From Wenzhouxiangellaceae bacterium (lineage in GTDB: Bacteria > Pseudomonadota > Gammaproteobacteria > Xanthomonadales > Wenzhouxiangellaceae): DNA of 34,559 nucleotides. The notes beneath the pieces are model-generated. The model did no database searches. It was given only the letters and a program-made list of their open reading frames with translations, and had not been told where the DNA came from. How positions within the stretch are numbered: position 1 is the stretch's first letter; the number at the start of each line of letters is the position of its first letter. The position numbers were made by a program, and so were the translations under genes. Below are positions 1 to 8,205 of this stretch, piece after piece. The DNA lies in the NCBI GenBank assembly GCA_007135395.1, contig SLIZ01000027.1, positions 1 to 34,559 of the forward strand. Direction: 5' to 3'.

Positions 1-2109
1 ATCGGGCGTGAAACGCCGGGCCTCGGCGCGCCAGTTGAACATCAGGCTGGTGGGGGCAACCACCAGGCTGGGTCGGTCCATGCGACCGCTTTCCTTCTCG
101 ACCAGCAGGTGGGCAAGCGTCTGGACCGTCTTGCCCAGGCCCATGTCATCGGCCAGGATGCCGCCGAGTTCGAAATCCCGCAGGAACTGGAGCCAGTCCA
201 GCCCGGCCCGCTGATAGTCCCGCAGCCGGGTCTTGAGGCCGTCGGGAACAGCCACCGGGTCGACCCCGGTGAAGTCGGCCAGGCGCGCCGTCAGCCGGTC
301 GAGCCGGTCGGGGGCCGAAAGCTGCCAGTGCCGGTCCTCGCCAATTCCCGCAATTCCGGCCCGGGTCCCGGCCACACGCAAGGGCTTGCGCAGGTCCGGC
401 GGGGCATCGAAAAGATCCACCAGCAGGCCCGCAATCCGTCGAAGTCGGGCAACGGGCATGAGCAGCACACGCTGTTCATCGATTCGTACCGTGATCTGCC
501 GGTCTTCCGGAAAGTCTGAAAGCAGGTCCAGCCTTTCCGGGTGGGCGTACTGACCGATCCAGTCGGTGATCAGGGGCAGCAGCGCAATGGATTTGCCCTC
601 GACTTCGACAGAAAAGTCCAGCTCGAACCAGTTCGGGTCCTCCGTTGCCCGGGCCTCGATCTGCCAGTTGTCCGGGCGGGTTTTTCGATACCTGAACGAC
701 GGGGCCTGGACCACGGTCCAGCCGGCCGATTCCAGCTCATCCAGCCCGGCGATGAGTTCCGGCCAGGCCCGTTCTTCCATGTCCGGTTCCGGGACCATCC
801 AGAGTCCCGTGAAATCGGGCAGCTCGCCGGCATCCGGCCGCTGTTCGGTCGGGGCCAGGCCCAGGTGGCGCAGCCGTTCAACTGCACTGCGCTCGGCGGT
901 TTCGTTTCGCCTGACCTGGTAGACCCGCGGCGGCGTCCGTTCGATTGAATCGCGAACCCAGTCTCCCGGGTGATCCCAGTCGATCCGGGCCTGACCCTCC
1001 GAATCACCGTAGGCAAACTCCAGTCGTGCCGCCGAGAGGATTCCGGATCCGGGCCGGCCAGTTCCGTCATTACCGGCAGCCGCATCCGGGCCCGGCAGGC
1101 TGAAAAGCTCCAGGCATATCCCGGGGGCGGATTCGGGCAGGGCGATCAGTTCGATCGCCCGGGGCCGGGGCACCGGTTCCCCGGAACTGGCAGCCAGGCG
1201 GTGGATTTCGTCCCGGACGGAGTCCACCTGGTCCGGTTCCACCGGCGCAAGCGCCCGCACACGGACCAGGGTGTCCCGCGTCACCCCGGAATCCAGCGGG
1301 CCAATGGTGCCTTCCGGACGGTCCAGGTACAAAGGCGGCATGACGGGCAGCTGGTCCAGGCCCTGTCTGCTCTCGAAGGCCAGTTCCTGGGTGCCCGTTT
1401 TCCCCATTTGCCACTGGAGCCGCACCCTGCGGGCCGGTCCCGGTTTCAGGGCGGGGGACGTGATGGATTCCCAGCAGGCCCGCCCGGTCTGGACAATCCG
1501 CTGGAGCAGGCTTCCGCCTTCTACCGGAATCCCGTGCCAGACCCCGTCCCGGGAAGGGCAGGCCTCATCCATGACCAGAAGGATTTCTTCGTCCTCGGCG
1601 AGCAGGTAGTCGGGTCGGTTGACCTGGCGTACCCGCCCCGGGGCGAAGGGGGTGGCCCGGGTCAGGTCATTGAATGGCCTGGTGCCGGAGTCCTGGCCGA
1701 CCGGGACCCGAAGGGCACATACGGCCAACTCCTGGCCGGTGCTGTCGAGCTGCAGGAGGTAGAGGAGCCGGTGGCGTGCCGCGCCTTTTTCCCCGTCCCG
1801 GGAGCCCCGGTTTCCGGCATCGGGCTGGTTGGTCTGGTCGGCCAGGGCCTGGAGCAGGGTGGCCGCTGCATGCCGGCAGTTGATTTCCGGTGAGCAGGAG
1901 CAGTCTCCGTCCACGGATTGGTCGCTGATTCTCAGGTAGACCCGACTCGGGCCCGCGGCATCGTCGCGAACCGTCGCCGTGATGACTTGCTCGGAGCCAT
2001 CGGTGAGTTGCTCCAGGCCCCCGACACGGCCGTCCTTCAGAAAGGTTCTGGCCCGGGCCAGTTTCTCTTTGTCGAATGCTTCCAGAAGGGATTCGGACAA
2101 TCGGGTCAT
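1..2109 (-). CDS. SWIM zinc-finger SNF2-family helicase, 3'-truncated by window edge
   Basis: The reading frame is open for 703 codons from an ATG at 2109 to the left edge, so the C-terminus is missing. Translating the minus strand shows a SWIM zinc-binding motif (CxC...CxH) at C70, C72, C78 and H80. A long middle part follows. At about residues 648-662 comes the SNF2 helicase nucleotide-binding loop (ILADDMGLGKTVQTLAHL), then the start of the next conserved block (LVVAPTSLMFNW). Bacterial proteins of this build are about 1,000-1,100 residues long and are ATP-dependent DNA translocases of the SWI2/SNF2 superfamily. The SWIM domain is thought to bind DNA or protein. The cellular role of this subgroup is poorly known. 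The gene diverges from the lipoprotein gene at 2182 across a short spacer. The family call is firm; the biological role is not. Confidence 0.9.
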   Translation of the reverse strand, partial: MTRLSESLLEAFDKEKLARARTFLKDGRVGGLEQLTDGSEQVITATVRDDAAGPSRVYLRISDQSVDGDCSCSPEINCRHAAATLLQALADQTNQPDAGNRGSRDGEKGAARHRLLYLLQLDSTGQELAVCALRVPVGQDSGTRPFNDLTRATPFAPGRVRQVNRPDYLLAEDEEILLVMDEACPSRDGVWHGIPVEGGSLLQRIVQTGRACWESITSPALKPGPARRVRLQWQMGKTGTQELAFESRQGLDQLPVMPPLYLDRPEGTIGPLDSGVTRDTLVRVRALAPVEPDQVDSVRDEIHRLAASSGEPVPRPRAIELIALPESAPGICLELFSLPGPDAAAGNDGTGRPGSGILSAARLEFAYGDSEGQARIDWDHPGDWVRDSIERTPPRVYQVRRNETAERSAVERLRHLGLAPTEQRPDAGELPDFTGLWMVPEPDMEERAWPELIAGLDELESAGWTVVQAPSFRYRKTRPDNWQIEARATEDPNWFELDFSVEVEGKSIALLPLITDWIGQYAHPERLDLLSDFPEDRQITVRIDEQRVLLMPVARLRRIAGLLVDLFDAPPDLRKPLRVAGTRAGIAGIGEDRHWQLSAPDRLDRLTARLADFTGVDPVAVPDGLKTRLRDYQRAGLDWLQFLRDFELGGILADDMGLGKTVQTLAHLLVEKESGRMDRPSLVVAPTSLMFNWRAEARRFTPD

Positions 2110-2181
2110 GGGCAATCGTGGCAATTGACAAATGGATGTCGACTTCGCAAGCTGAACGCCGAGATCATGAGGAAGCCAAAG

Positions 2182-2637
2182 ATGATGACACGGAAAGCCT
2201 ACCTTGTTCCTGCCGGTATTTGTCTGTCTGCAATTCTCGTAGCCTGCCAGGTCGACGAGCCCGATGAGGCCGCGGTGGAAGAGGAGACCGAAGCCCCCAT
2301 GGAAGCCGAGCCGGAGGTCGAGGCCTCGGTGGTCGATGACCAGATTCTTGAGGATGCGGTGCAGTTTGCCCGTGAAGATCTGGCCAAGCGCGAAGCGCTC
2401 GACGACGACCGGATTCAGGTGGCCGAGGCCCGCCCGGTTGTCTGGCGCGATGGATCGCGGGGCTGTCCCCTGCCGGATACCTCCTACACCCAGGCACTGG
2501 TTGAAGGGGTCTACATTCGACTGACCGTCGATGATGAGGATTACCACTACCATGGAGTGACTGACGGGCGTGTCCGGCACTGCCCCCCCGAGCGTCGCCA
2601 GGAGCCGGCCGAAACCGGCGAACGGTCCTTGATGTGA
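2182..2637 (+). CDS. Small lipoprotein with WRDGSRGCP core, function unknown
   Basis: This is a 151-residue protein with a lipoprotein signal peptide. A basic start (MMTRK) is followed by a hydrophobic stretch ending in the lipobox LVAC, with the lipidated cysteine at residue 22. A very acidic linker follows (about residues 23-60, rich in E, D, A and P). The C-terminal half has the motif VVWRDGSRGCPLPD, then YTQALVEGVYIRL and a YHYHG segment with a later cysteine. I recognise this core from short uncharacterised secreted proteins in many bacteria; no function is established. An in-frame ATG at 2167 exists, but AGGAAG (2170-2175) lies inside that extension and is ideally spaced from ATG 2182, so I start there. 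The aldehyde dehydrogenase gene follows 19 bp later on the same strand. Confidence 0.8.
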   Translation: MMTRKAYLVPAGICLSAILVACQVDEPDEAAVEEETEAPMEAEPEVEASVVDDQILEDAVQFAREDLAKREALDDDRIQVAEARPVVWRDGSRGCPLPDTSYTQALVEGVYIRLTVDDEDYHYHGVTDGRVRHCPPERRQEPAETGERSLM

Positions 2638-2656
2638 CCGGCCGAGTAACCGGGGG

Positions 2657-4021
2657 GTGAACGAAGCCAGCCCCCTGGGGGGACTCAACCGGACCTTTGA
2701 AACCGGCAGAACCCGGCCCATCGAATGGCGCCGGGCGCAGTTGCGTGGACTCCAGTCCATGGTCGCCGAACAGGAAGAATCCATTCTCAAGGCCCTGGCC
2801 GAAGACCTGGGCAAGCCGGCCCAGGAGGGGTTTGCCGAACTGGCCATCGTTGGCGGTGAGGTGGCCCATTCGCTCAAGCACCTGCGCTCCAGGATGAAGC
2901 CCCGCCGGGTACGCACCCCGATGGTCGGGCAACCCGGGCGGAGCTGGATACAGCCTGAGCCGGTCGGGACGGTATTGATCATTGGCGCCTGGAACTTTCC
3001 CTTTCAGCTTCTTATGGCCCCACTGGTCACTGCCCTGTCCGCCGGCAACTGTGCCCTGCTGAAGCCTTCGGAGCTGGCCCCGGCCACCGCGGCACTGATC
3101 GCCGAGCTCGTCCCCGGTTACCTGGACGTCGAGGCGGTTGCTGTTGTTCAGGGGGGGGTTGAAGAGACCACTGGCCTGCTGCGTGAGCGGTTCGATCATA
3201 TTGTTTTTACCGGCAGCAGCCACGTAGGCCGGATCGTGATGCGCGCGGCAGCCGAGCACCTCACGCCGGTTACCCTGGAACTGGGCGGGAAGAGTCCGGC
3301 TGTGGTTGATGCGGGCGCCGATCTGGTATCGGCGGCCCGGCGAATCGTATGGGGCAAGTGCCTCAACGCCGGACAGACCTGCATCGCGCCGGATTATGTG
3401 CTGGTCGATACCGCCCATCGTGATGCGCTGGTCGATGAAATCGGCAAGGTGCTGGGACAATGGTACGGAGACGATCCGGACAAGGTCGGTGATTATGCAC
3501 GGATCATCAATGATCGCCACTATGAACGGCTTGTCAGCCACCTCTCCGAGGGCAGGGTTGCCATCGGGGGCGGTGTCGATGCCGGCCGGCGGTTCATTGA
3601 ACCCACTGTGCTGGTGGATGTGGCACCGGATTCACCGGTCATGACCGAAGAAATCTTCGGCCCAATCCTTCCGGTCATCACTACCGAAAGCCTGGGTGAG
3701 TCCCTGGATTTCGTTGCCCGGCGGGACAAGCCCCTGGCCGCCTACCTGTTCAGTCGCAACACCGGCTCACACAATCGGTTCGTGGAGCGGATCAGTGCCG
3801 GGAGCATTTGCATCAATGACACGCTGATGTTCATGACGGTGCCCGACCTGCCATTCGGGGGCATTGGCCCCAGCGGCATGGGCCAATACAAGGGGCGGGC
3901 AGGGTTTGACCGGCTCAGTCATTTGAAGGCGGTCATGAAAAGGGGGCGCTGGCCGGAAGTAAGCATCCGGTTTCCACCATATAATCGTATCAAGATGCGC
4001 CTTTTGCGCATGCTTGGCTGA
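2657..4021 (+). CDS. Aldehyde dehydrogenase, ALDH3-like (coniferyl-aldehyde dehydrogenase type)
   Basis: The protein has 454 residues and a GTG start. It is an NAD(P)+-dependent aldehyde dehydrogenase that oxidises aldehydes to carboxylic acids. All hallmarks are visible: the oxyanion-hole asparagine in GAWNFP (N113), the cofactor lysine in LLKPSE (K136), the Rossmann loop FTGSSHVG (184-191), the general base E208 in LELGGKSP, and the catalytic C242 in NAGQTCIAPDY. EEIFGP and LPFGGIGPSGMG follow near the C-terminus. The length and the TCIAPDY context fit the class-3 (ALDH3) branch, which acts on long-chain or aromatic aldehydes. The substrate cannot be read from sequence. No strong Shine-Dalgarno sequence precedes the GTG, but the N-terminus fits the family length. 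The VOC gene follows 21 bp downstream. Confidence 0.93.
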   Translation: MNEASPLGGLNRTFETGRTRPIEWRRAQLRGLQSMVAEQEESILKALAEDLGKPAQEGFAELAIVGGEVAHSLKHLRSRMKPRRVRTPMVGQPGRSWIQPEPVGTVLIIGAWNFPFQLLMAPLVTALSAGNCALLKPSELAPATAALIAELVPGYLDVEAVAVVQGGVEETTGLLRERFDHIVFTGSSHVGRIVMRAAAEHLTPVTLELGGKSPAVVDAGADLVSAARRIVWGKCLNAGQTCIAPDYVLVDTAHRDALVDEIGKVLGQWYGDDPDKVGDYARIINDRHYERLVSHLSEGRVAIGGGVDAGRRFIEPTVLVDVAPDSPVMTEEIFGPILPVITTESLGESLDFVARRDKPLAAYLFSRNTGSHNRFVERISAGSICINDTLMFMTVPDLPFGGIGPSGMGQYKGRAGFDRLSHLKAVMKRGRWPEVSIRFPPYNRIKMRLLRMLG

Positions 4022-4042
4022 CAAATCTCGCCTGAAAAATCC

Positions 4043-4495
4043 ATGACCAGCAATCAACGCCCACCCTTTCACCTGGCTATCCCGGTCATCGACCTGGAAA
4101 AGGCCCGGGAATTCTACGAAGATCTGCTCGGTTGCCGCCGGGGCCGGGAATCGGACCGGTGGATTGATTTTGACTTCTACGGCCATCAACTGGTTACCCA
4201 CCTTGTTGCCCCGGAGGACCATCCGGCAAGTGCGACCAACCCGGTTGATGGCCAGGCCGTGCCCGCCGGTCATTTCGGCCCGATTCTGGGATGGGACGAG
4301 TTCCACCGGCTGGCCGAAGGTCTGCGCGATGCCGGAGTCGAGTTTGTCATCGCCCCGGGCATCCGCTTTGAAGGGAAAAAGGGAGAGCAGGCCACCATGT
4401 TCATTGCCGACCCCTCGGGAAACCACCTGGAATTCAAGGCCTTTCGGGATATCGGTATGCTGTTTGCAGCCGATCCGGACACGCCCCTGAACTAG
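4043..4495 (+). CDS. VOC-superfamily (glyoxalase/dioxygenase fold) protein
   Basis: This 150-residue protein has two beta-alpha-beta-beta-beta modules of the vicinal-oxygen-chelate fold. The N-terminal module opens with [17 protein letters not shown] (metal-ligand position at the His). The second module ends with [15 protein letters not shown], which carries the Glu ligand position. Members bind a divalent metal and include glyoxalases, extradiol dioxygenases and antibiotic-binding proteins. This one resembles the unassigned single-domain group, in which dimers form the active site. It lies just after the aldehyde dehydrogenase and before a transporter on the same strand, so co-expression is likely, but no pathway can be named. 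Confidence 0.88.
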   Translation: MTSNQRPPFHLAIPVIDLEKAREFYEDLLGCRRGRESDRWIDFDFYGHQLVTHLVAPEDHPASATNPVDGQAVPAGHFGPILGWDEFHRLAEGLRDAGVEFVIAPGIRFEGKKGEQATMFIADPSGNHLEFKAFRDIGMLFAADPDTPLN

Positions 4496-4536
4496 AGCTA
4501 CCAGCAGCCCAACAGCCAACCAGGACACCGACCGAA

Positions 4537-5418
4537 TTGGATATTGATGTACTGACCCGGGTCTTGTTGCCCACCTCCCTGGCCGTGATCATGTTCGGCC
4601 TGGGGGTCGGCTTGACTCCGACGGATTTCAGGCGCATTGCGACCTTCCCCCGGGTTGTGATGATCGGTCTGTTCGGTCAGTTCGTGTTGTTGCCCGCCCT
4701 GGCCATCGTTGTGGCCGTGGGCTTCGGATTGCCCCCGGAACTGGCAGCCGGGCTGCTGATCCTGGCCCTGTGCCCGGGGGGCGTGACATCGAATTTCTTT
4801 TCCTTTCTCGCCCGGGGCGATGTGGCGCTGTCGGTCACCCTCACGGCGGTAATTTCCCTGGCTGCTCCGTTTTCCGTGCCCCTGCTGGCCGGCTGGATGG
4901 TGCCGGTGGTGGCTGGCAAGCCGGCGGAGTTTCAGTTGGGTCTGGTCGAGACCTGGGCCACGCTGCTGGCCCTGACCGTGGTCCCGGTCTTGCTGGGCAT
5001 GATGGTGCGACAGATCAACCGGGCCGTGGCCGGTGAACTGCAACGCTGGACCGGACCGGTCGGGATCGCGCTGATGTTCCTGATCATCGGCGGCATCGTG
5101 GCCCAGAACTGGGAAATGATGCCGGCGTTTTTTGCCCAGGTCGGAATTGCGGTGACCGTGCTGGTTTTCCTGGCGCTTCTTTCCGGCTGGCTGATTGCCC
5201 GGATTGGCGGTGCAAATCGGCAGCAGCGGGCAACCATAGCGATCGAAGTGGGTATCCAGAACGGCACCATGGCCATGCTGGTTACCGGAGTTTTACTGGC
5301 CAGTACCGAGATGACCGTTGTACCGGCCATCTACGGGCTGGTCATGTTTCCCGCCGGTGCGCTGTTCGTGCTGGCCGTCAGGAGCCTGGGTCGCCCGGAA
5401 TCCGGTCGGGCCGGTTAA
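4537..5418 (+). CDS. Bile acid:sodium symporter (BASS) family transporter
   Basis: The protein has 293 residues, is strongly hydrophobic, and has about nine or ten predicted membrane spans. Family landmarks are FGLGVGLTPTDFRR near the N-terminus, the broken-helix segment ALCPGGVTSNFFSFLARGD, and EVGIQNGTMAMLV in the C-terminal half. BASS proteins are inner-membrane Na+-coupled carriers of organic acids; bacterial members move bile acids, pantoate or other carboxylates. Substrate is unknown here. The only plausible start is TTG at 4537, with AGGA at 4522-4525 a rather long 11 nt upstream. The stop codon abuts the first base of the REP-like repeat at 5419, and serA converges on it 26 bp away. 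Confidence 0.88.
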   Translation: MDIDVLTRVLLPTSLAVIMFGLGVGLTPTDFRRIATFPRVVMIGLFGQFVLLPALAIVVAVGFGLPPELAAGLLILALCPGGVTSNFFSFLARGDVALSVTLTAVISLAAPFSVPLLAGWMVPVVAGKPAEFQLGLVETWATLLALTVVPVLLGMMVRQINRAVAGELQRWTGPVGIALMFLIIGGIVAQNWEMMPAFFAQVGIAVTVLVFLALLSGWLIARIGGANRQQRATIAIEVGIQNGTMAMLVTGVLLASTEMTVVPAIYGLVMFPAGALFVLAVRSLGRPESGRAG

Positions 5419-5451
5419 CCCGGCTATTGCAAAAAATCCCCTGATCAATAG
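5419..5451. repeat. REP-like repeat, degenerate copy at a convergent junction
   Basis: CCCGGCTATTGCA (5419-5431) is identical to 8167-8179 and to the reverse complement of 8192-8204. With flanks, 5413-5431 matches the reverse complement of 8192-8210 at 18 of 19 positions. A weak partner arm, CAATAG (5446-5451), pairs with CTATTG (5424-5429), so the copy is a degenerate stem-loop. It touches the stop codon of the transporter gene and overlaps the last codons of serA. It has no good T-run for a terminator on either strand. Confidence 0.5.
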
Positions 5452-6680
5452 AGAAAACGGCGCCGGATCGTTGCCGGAATCTTCTTCAACCCTTCCAGGA
5501 TCGGTCCGGCGTCGTCGGTTTCGATGTCCATGACCACATAGCCCACCTCCTCGTGGGTCTGCAGGTACTGGGCGGCCACATTGCCTCTGGAGTCAGAGAT
5601 GACCGAGTTGATGGCCTGGAGGACACCCGGCTCGTTTCTGTGGATATGCATGATCCGGCGGGCGGTTGCGTGGTCGGGCAGGGAAACCTGGGGAAAATTG
5701 ACAGCACCCATGGTGGAGCCGTTGTCGCTGTAGCGAACCAGCTTGGTGGCCACGTCGAGGGCAATGTTCTCCTGGGCTTCCTGGGTGCTGCCGCCGACAT
5801 GGGGGGTAAGCACTACGTTGTCCATGCCCCTGAGCTCGCTGATGAATTCATCATCCGGCGAAGTCGGTTCGATGGGAAATACGTCAATGGCCGCACCACC
5901 CAGGTGGCCGTTCTCCAGTGCTGCGGCTAGAGCGGGAATCTCCACCACCTTGCCCCGGGATGCGTTGACAAGGTGGGCTCCTTTTTTCATGGCTGCCAGC
6001 TGGGATGCACCGATCATGCCCCGGGTATCGGCCGTATCCGGTACGTGAAGGGAGACCACGTCGGCCGATTCCAGTACAGCTTCCAGGCTGCTGGCAGCTT
6101 CTGCATTACCCAGCGGCAATTGCTCCACGATATCGTGGTAGACCACCCGCATCCCCAGGCCTTCGGCCAGGATGCCGAGCTGGGTACCGATATGGCCGTA
6201 GCCGATGATGCCCAGGGTCTTGCCCCGAACCTCGTGGGAGCCCTTGGCGGTTTTCAGCCACTGTCCCTTGTGGGCACCTGCATTCTTGGCCGGGATCCCC
6301 CGCATCAGCAGGATGATCTCGGCGAGCACAAGTTCAGCCACCGACCGGGTGTTTGCATAGGGGGCGTTGAACACAGGGATTCCCCGCACCTGGGCGGCGT
6401 GCAGGTCGACCTGGTCGGTACCGATGCAAAAGCAGCCGATGGCGTTGAGTTTCTCGGCCGAATCGAGCAGGGACTCGGTAATCTGGCTTCGTGATCGAAT
6501 GCCAAGGAAGTGGACATCGGTCAATGCCCGGGCCAGCTCGGCGTCGGTCATTGCGCGGGATTCCTGGTGGATATTCGTGTAGCCGGCGTTTTTCAGGTTC
6601 TCGACCACCCGGGGGTGGACGCCCTCGAGCAGCAGGAACTTGATCTTGTCCTTGGACAGGGAGTAGCTTCGAGTGCTCAT
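5445..6680 (-). CDS. serA: D-3-phosphoglycerate dehydrogenase
   Basis: SerA oxidises 3-phosphoglycerate to 3-phosphohydroxypyruvate with NAD+, the first step of serine biosynthesis. At 411 residues it matches E. coli SerA (410) along its whole length. Visible features are IGCFCIGTDQVDL, NAPYANTRSVAEL, the NAD-binding GYGHIG (160-165), and the catalytic triad R242, E271 and H294. The C-terminal ACT domain (about 335-411) keeps the serine-binding residues H347, N349 and N367, so feedback inhibition by serine is expected. The ATG has no clear Shine-Dalgarno sequence and lies about 16 nt from a predicted transcription start below a TATAAT at 6709-6704. E. coli SerA can also reduce 2-oxoglutarate to D-2-hydroxyglutarate. 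That makes the divergent FAD dehydrogenase next door a likely functional partner. Confidence 0.97.
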   Translation of the reverse strand: MSTRSYSLSKDKIKFLLLEGVHPRVVENLKNAGYTNIHQESRAMTDAELARALTDVHFLGIRSRSQITESLLDSAEKLNAIGCFCIGTDQVDLHAAQVRGIPVFNAPYANTRSVAELVLAEIILLMRGIPAKNAGAHKGQWLKTAKGSHEVRGKTLGIIGYGHIGTQLGILAEGLGMRVVYHDIVEQLPLGNAEAASSLEAVLESADVVSLHVPDTADTRGMIGASQLAAMKKGAHLVNASRGKVVEIPALAAALENGHLGGAAIDVFPIEPTSPDDEFISELRGMDNVVLTPHVGGSTQEAQENIALDVATKLVRYSDNGSTMGAVNFPQVSLPDHATARRIMHIHRNEPGVLQAINSVISDSRGNVAAQYLQTHEEVGYVVMDIETDDAGPILEGLKKIPATIRRRFLY

Positions 6681-6703
6681 GTCAAATTCGGGTGCGGGGA
6701 AGC

Positions 6704-6711
6704 ATTATAAT
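6704..6711. promoter_or_regulatory. Symmetric -10 box shared by serA and the FAD dehydrogenase gene
   Basis: The palindrome ATTATAAT gives a perfect TATAAT on each strand: 6706-6711 on + and 6709-6704 on -. It lies in the 62-bp divergent spacer. Predicted transcript starts fall about 16 nt before the serA ATG and about 25 nt before ATG 6743. No good -35 hexamer is visible at 17-bp spacing on either strand, so activator dependence is possible. Confidence 0.5.
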
Positions 6712-6742
6712 ATCGGTTCCCCGATGGCTTCATTCAACCTGC

Positions 6743-8116
6743 ATGGAGGAAAGAATCGATACTTTGCCCCGTCTCCCCGTGTCAACTGACACCGGAGACC
6801 TTGAACACTATGGCCGGGACTGGACCCGGTTCTGGAAGCCCGCCCCGTGCGGAGTGGTATTTCCCGAATCCACCGATGATGTGGCCGAACTGGTCGGCTG
6901 GGCCCGGAAGACGAAGACCCCGCTGGTCCCCTCGGGTGGCCGGACCGGTCTTTCCGGCGGTGCGGTGGCCAGCCGCAACGAACTGGTGGTGTCCCTGGAG
7001 CGCATGCGCTCGCTGGTGGAACTCGACGAGGCCGATGCTTCCATTACGGTCCAGGCCGGCATGACCATAGGCGAGGTCCAGCGCCGGGCCGTTGATGCGG
7101 GATTCTGCTATCCCGTCGATTGGGCGGCTGCCGAATCCAGCCAGGCCGGCGGCTCCATTGCCACCAATGCCGGCGGGATCCGGGTGTTGCGCTATGGCAT
7201 GACCCGGGACTGGGTGCGGGGTCTGGAGGTGGTCACGGGGGCCGGGGAAGTCCTCGAGCTCAACCGGGGGCTTATCAAGAACAACGCCGGTTACGATCTG
7301 CGTCAGCTTTTCATCGGCTCGGAGGGCACCCTGGGCTTCATCACCCGGGCGACCTTCGGGCTGGCCCCGCCCCCGGTCCAGCAGTCGGTGCTGCTGCTCG
7401 GCTTTGCCGACCTGGAAGCAATCATGCCCGCCTTCGCCTTGCTGCGCCGGCAACTTTCGCTTTCGGCCTTCGAGTTTTTCGACCAGGCTTCCCTGGAACA
7501 TGTGGCCACTCATACGGGTCAGTCTTCGCCGATCGAGACCGAATGCCCGTTTTATGCCGTGGTGGAGTTTGACGACCCGGACGGCAGTGCCCAGGAAAGG
7601 GCCCTTGAAGTTTTCGAGGGGGCAGTGGAAGAGGGATGGGTCACCGACGGAATCATCAGCCAGTCCGAATCCCAGGTTCAGGAGCTGTGGCAATGGCGAG
7701 AGGCCATCAGCGAGGCCATCGCCGTGCACACGCCCTACAAGAACGACCTTTCAGTTCGGATTTCCCGGGTTCCGACTTTCCTGGCAGAACTCGACCGGCT
7801 GGTGGAAGCAAAATACCCGGAATTCCAGGTGGTCTGGTTCGGACATATCGGCGATGGGAACCTGCACATGAACGTGCTCAAGCCCGAATCCTGGTCGGTG
7901 GAGGATTTTCACACCGCCTGCAATGGTCTCAGCGAGCAGGTTTTCGAACTGGTCAGAAAACATGAGGGCAGTCTTTCGGCCGAACACGGGGTTGGACTGC
8001 TCAAGCGGGATCACCTGGCCATGTGTCGGTCGGAATCGGAGATCGAGCTGATGCGCCGGATCAAGCAGGCCTTCGACCCGGACAATCTGATCAACCCGGG
8101 CAAGATCCTGCCCTGA
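6743..8116 (+). CDS. FAD-binding 2-hydroxyacid dehydrogenase (GlcD / D-2-hydroxyglutarate dehydrogenase type)
   Basis: The 457-residue flavoprotein belongs to the VAO/PCMH family with an FAD-oxidase C-terminal domain. The FAD-binding domain shows PLVPSGGRTGLSGGAV (60-75), GGSIATNAGG (137-146), YGMTRDWV and IGSEGTLGFIT (191-201). The substrate domain shows WFGHIGDGNLHMNVL (about 367) and LSAEHGVGLLKRD (about 413), the His/Glu motifs of D-lactate, glycolate and D-2-hydroxyglutarate dehydrogenases. Length and these motifs suit a soluble D-2-hydroxyglutarate dehydrogenase. Divergence from serA supports that, because D2HGDH is known to pair with SerA in Pseudomonas. D-lactate or glycolate remain possible substrates. 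Start choice is uncertain: ATG 6743 has no ribosome-binding site, while GGAGG (6745-6749) lies 14 nt before an in-frame TTG at 6764. Confidence 0.88.
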   Translation: MEERIDTLPRLPVSTDTGDLEHYGRDWTRFWKPAPCGVVFPESTDDVAELVGWARKTKTPLVPSGGRTGLSGGAVASRNELVVSLERMRSLVELDEADASITVQAGMTIGEVQRRAVDAGFCYPVDWAAAESSQAGGSIATNAGGIRVLRYGMTRDWVRGLEVVTGAGEVLELNRGLIKNNAGYDLRQLFIGSEGTLGFITRATFGLAPPPVQQSVLLLGFADLEAIMPAFALLRRQLSLSAFEFFDQASLEHVATHTGQSSPIETECPFYAVVEFDDPDGSAQERALEVFEGAVEEGWVTDGIISQSESQVQELWQWREAISEAIAVHTPYKNDLSVRISRVPTFLAELDRLVEAKYPEFQVVWFGHIGDGNLHMNVLKPESWSVEDFHTACNGLSEQVFELVRKHEGSLSAEHGVGLLKRDHLAMCRSESEIELMRRIKQAFDPDNLINPGKILP

Positions 8117-8131
8117 TGCCCCGGAAGACAG

Positions 8132-8166
8132 AACGGGCCCGAAAACACCGTGACCGGGCCTGTTTT
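8132..8166 (+). terminator. Rho-independent terminator of the FAD dehydrogenase gene
   Basis: A 10-bp stem with one G-U pair forms between AACGGGCCCG (8132-8141) and CGGGCCTGTT (8155-8164), with a 13-nt loop. It ends in TTTT (8163-8166), 15 bp after the stop codon. Confidence 0.75.
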
Positions 8167-8204
8167 CCCGGCTATTGCACGAATACCCGGATGCAATAGC
8201 CGGG
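8167..8204. repeat. REP-like palindrome between convergent genes
   Basis: This is a perfect 13-bp inverted repeat: CCCGGCTATTGCA at 8167-8179 and its complement at 8192-8204, around a 12-nt loop. It starts directly after the terminator T-run and ends one base from the ptsI stop codon (8206-8208). The + strand continues with TTT, so it may act as a second terminator stem. The same 13-mer recurs at 5419-5431, which makes a small repeat family more likely than chance. Confidence 0.65.
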
Positions 8205-8205
8205 T

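Noticed and set aside
109-1893. Long open frames on the + strand in the first 2 kb
   Set aside because: They lie antisense to the SNF2 frame, which has SWIM and helicase motifs; their translations are rich in Pro, Gly and Arg without family motifs, as expected of shadows in GC-rich DNA.
2165-3541. 458-codon minus-strand frame opposite the lipoprotein and aldehyde dehydrogenase genes
   Set aside because: Both + strand genes have clear motifs (lipobox, catalytic Cys and Glu); the antisense product is low-complexity and unrecognisable.
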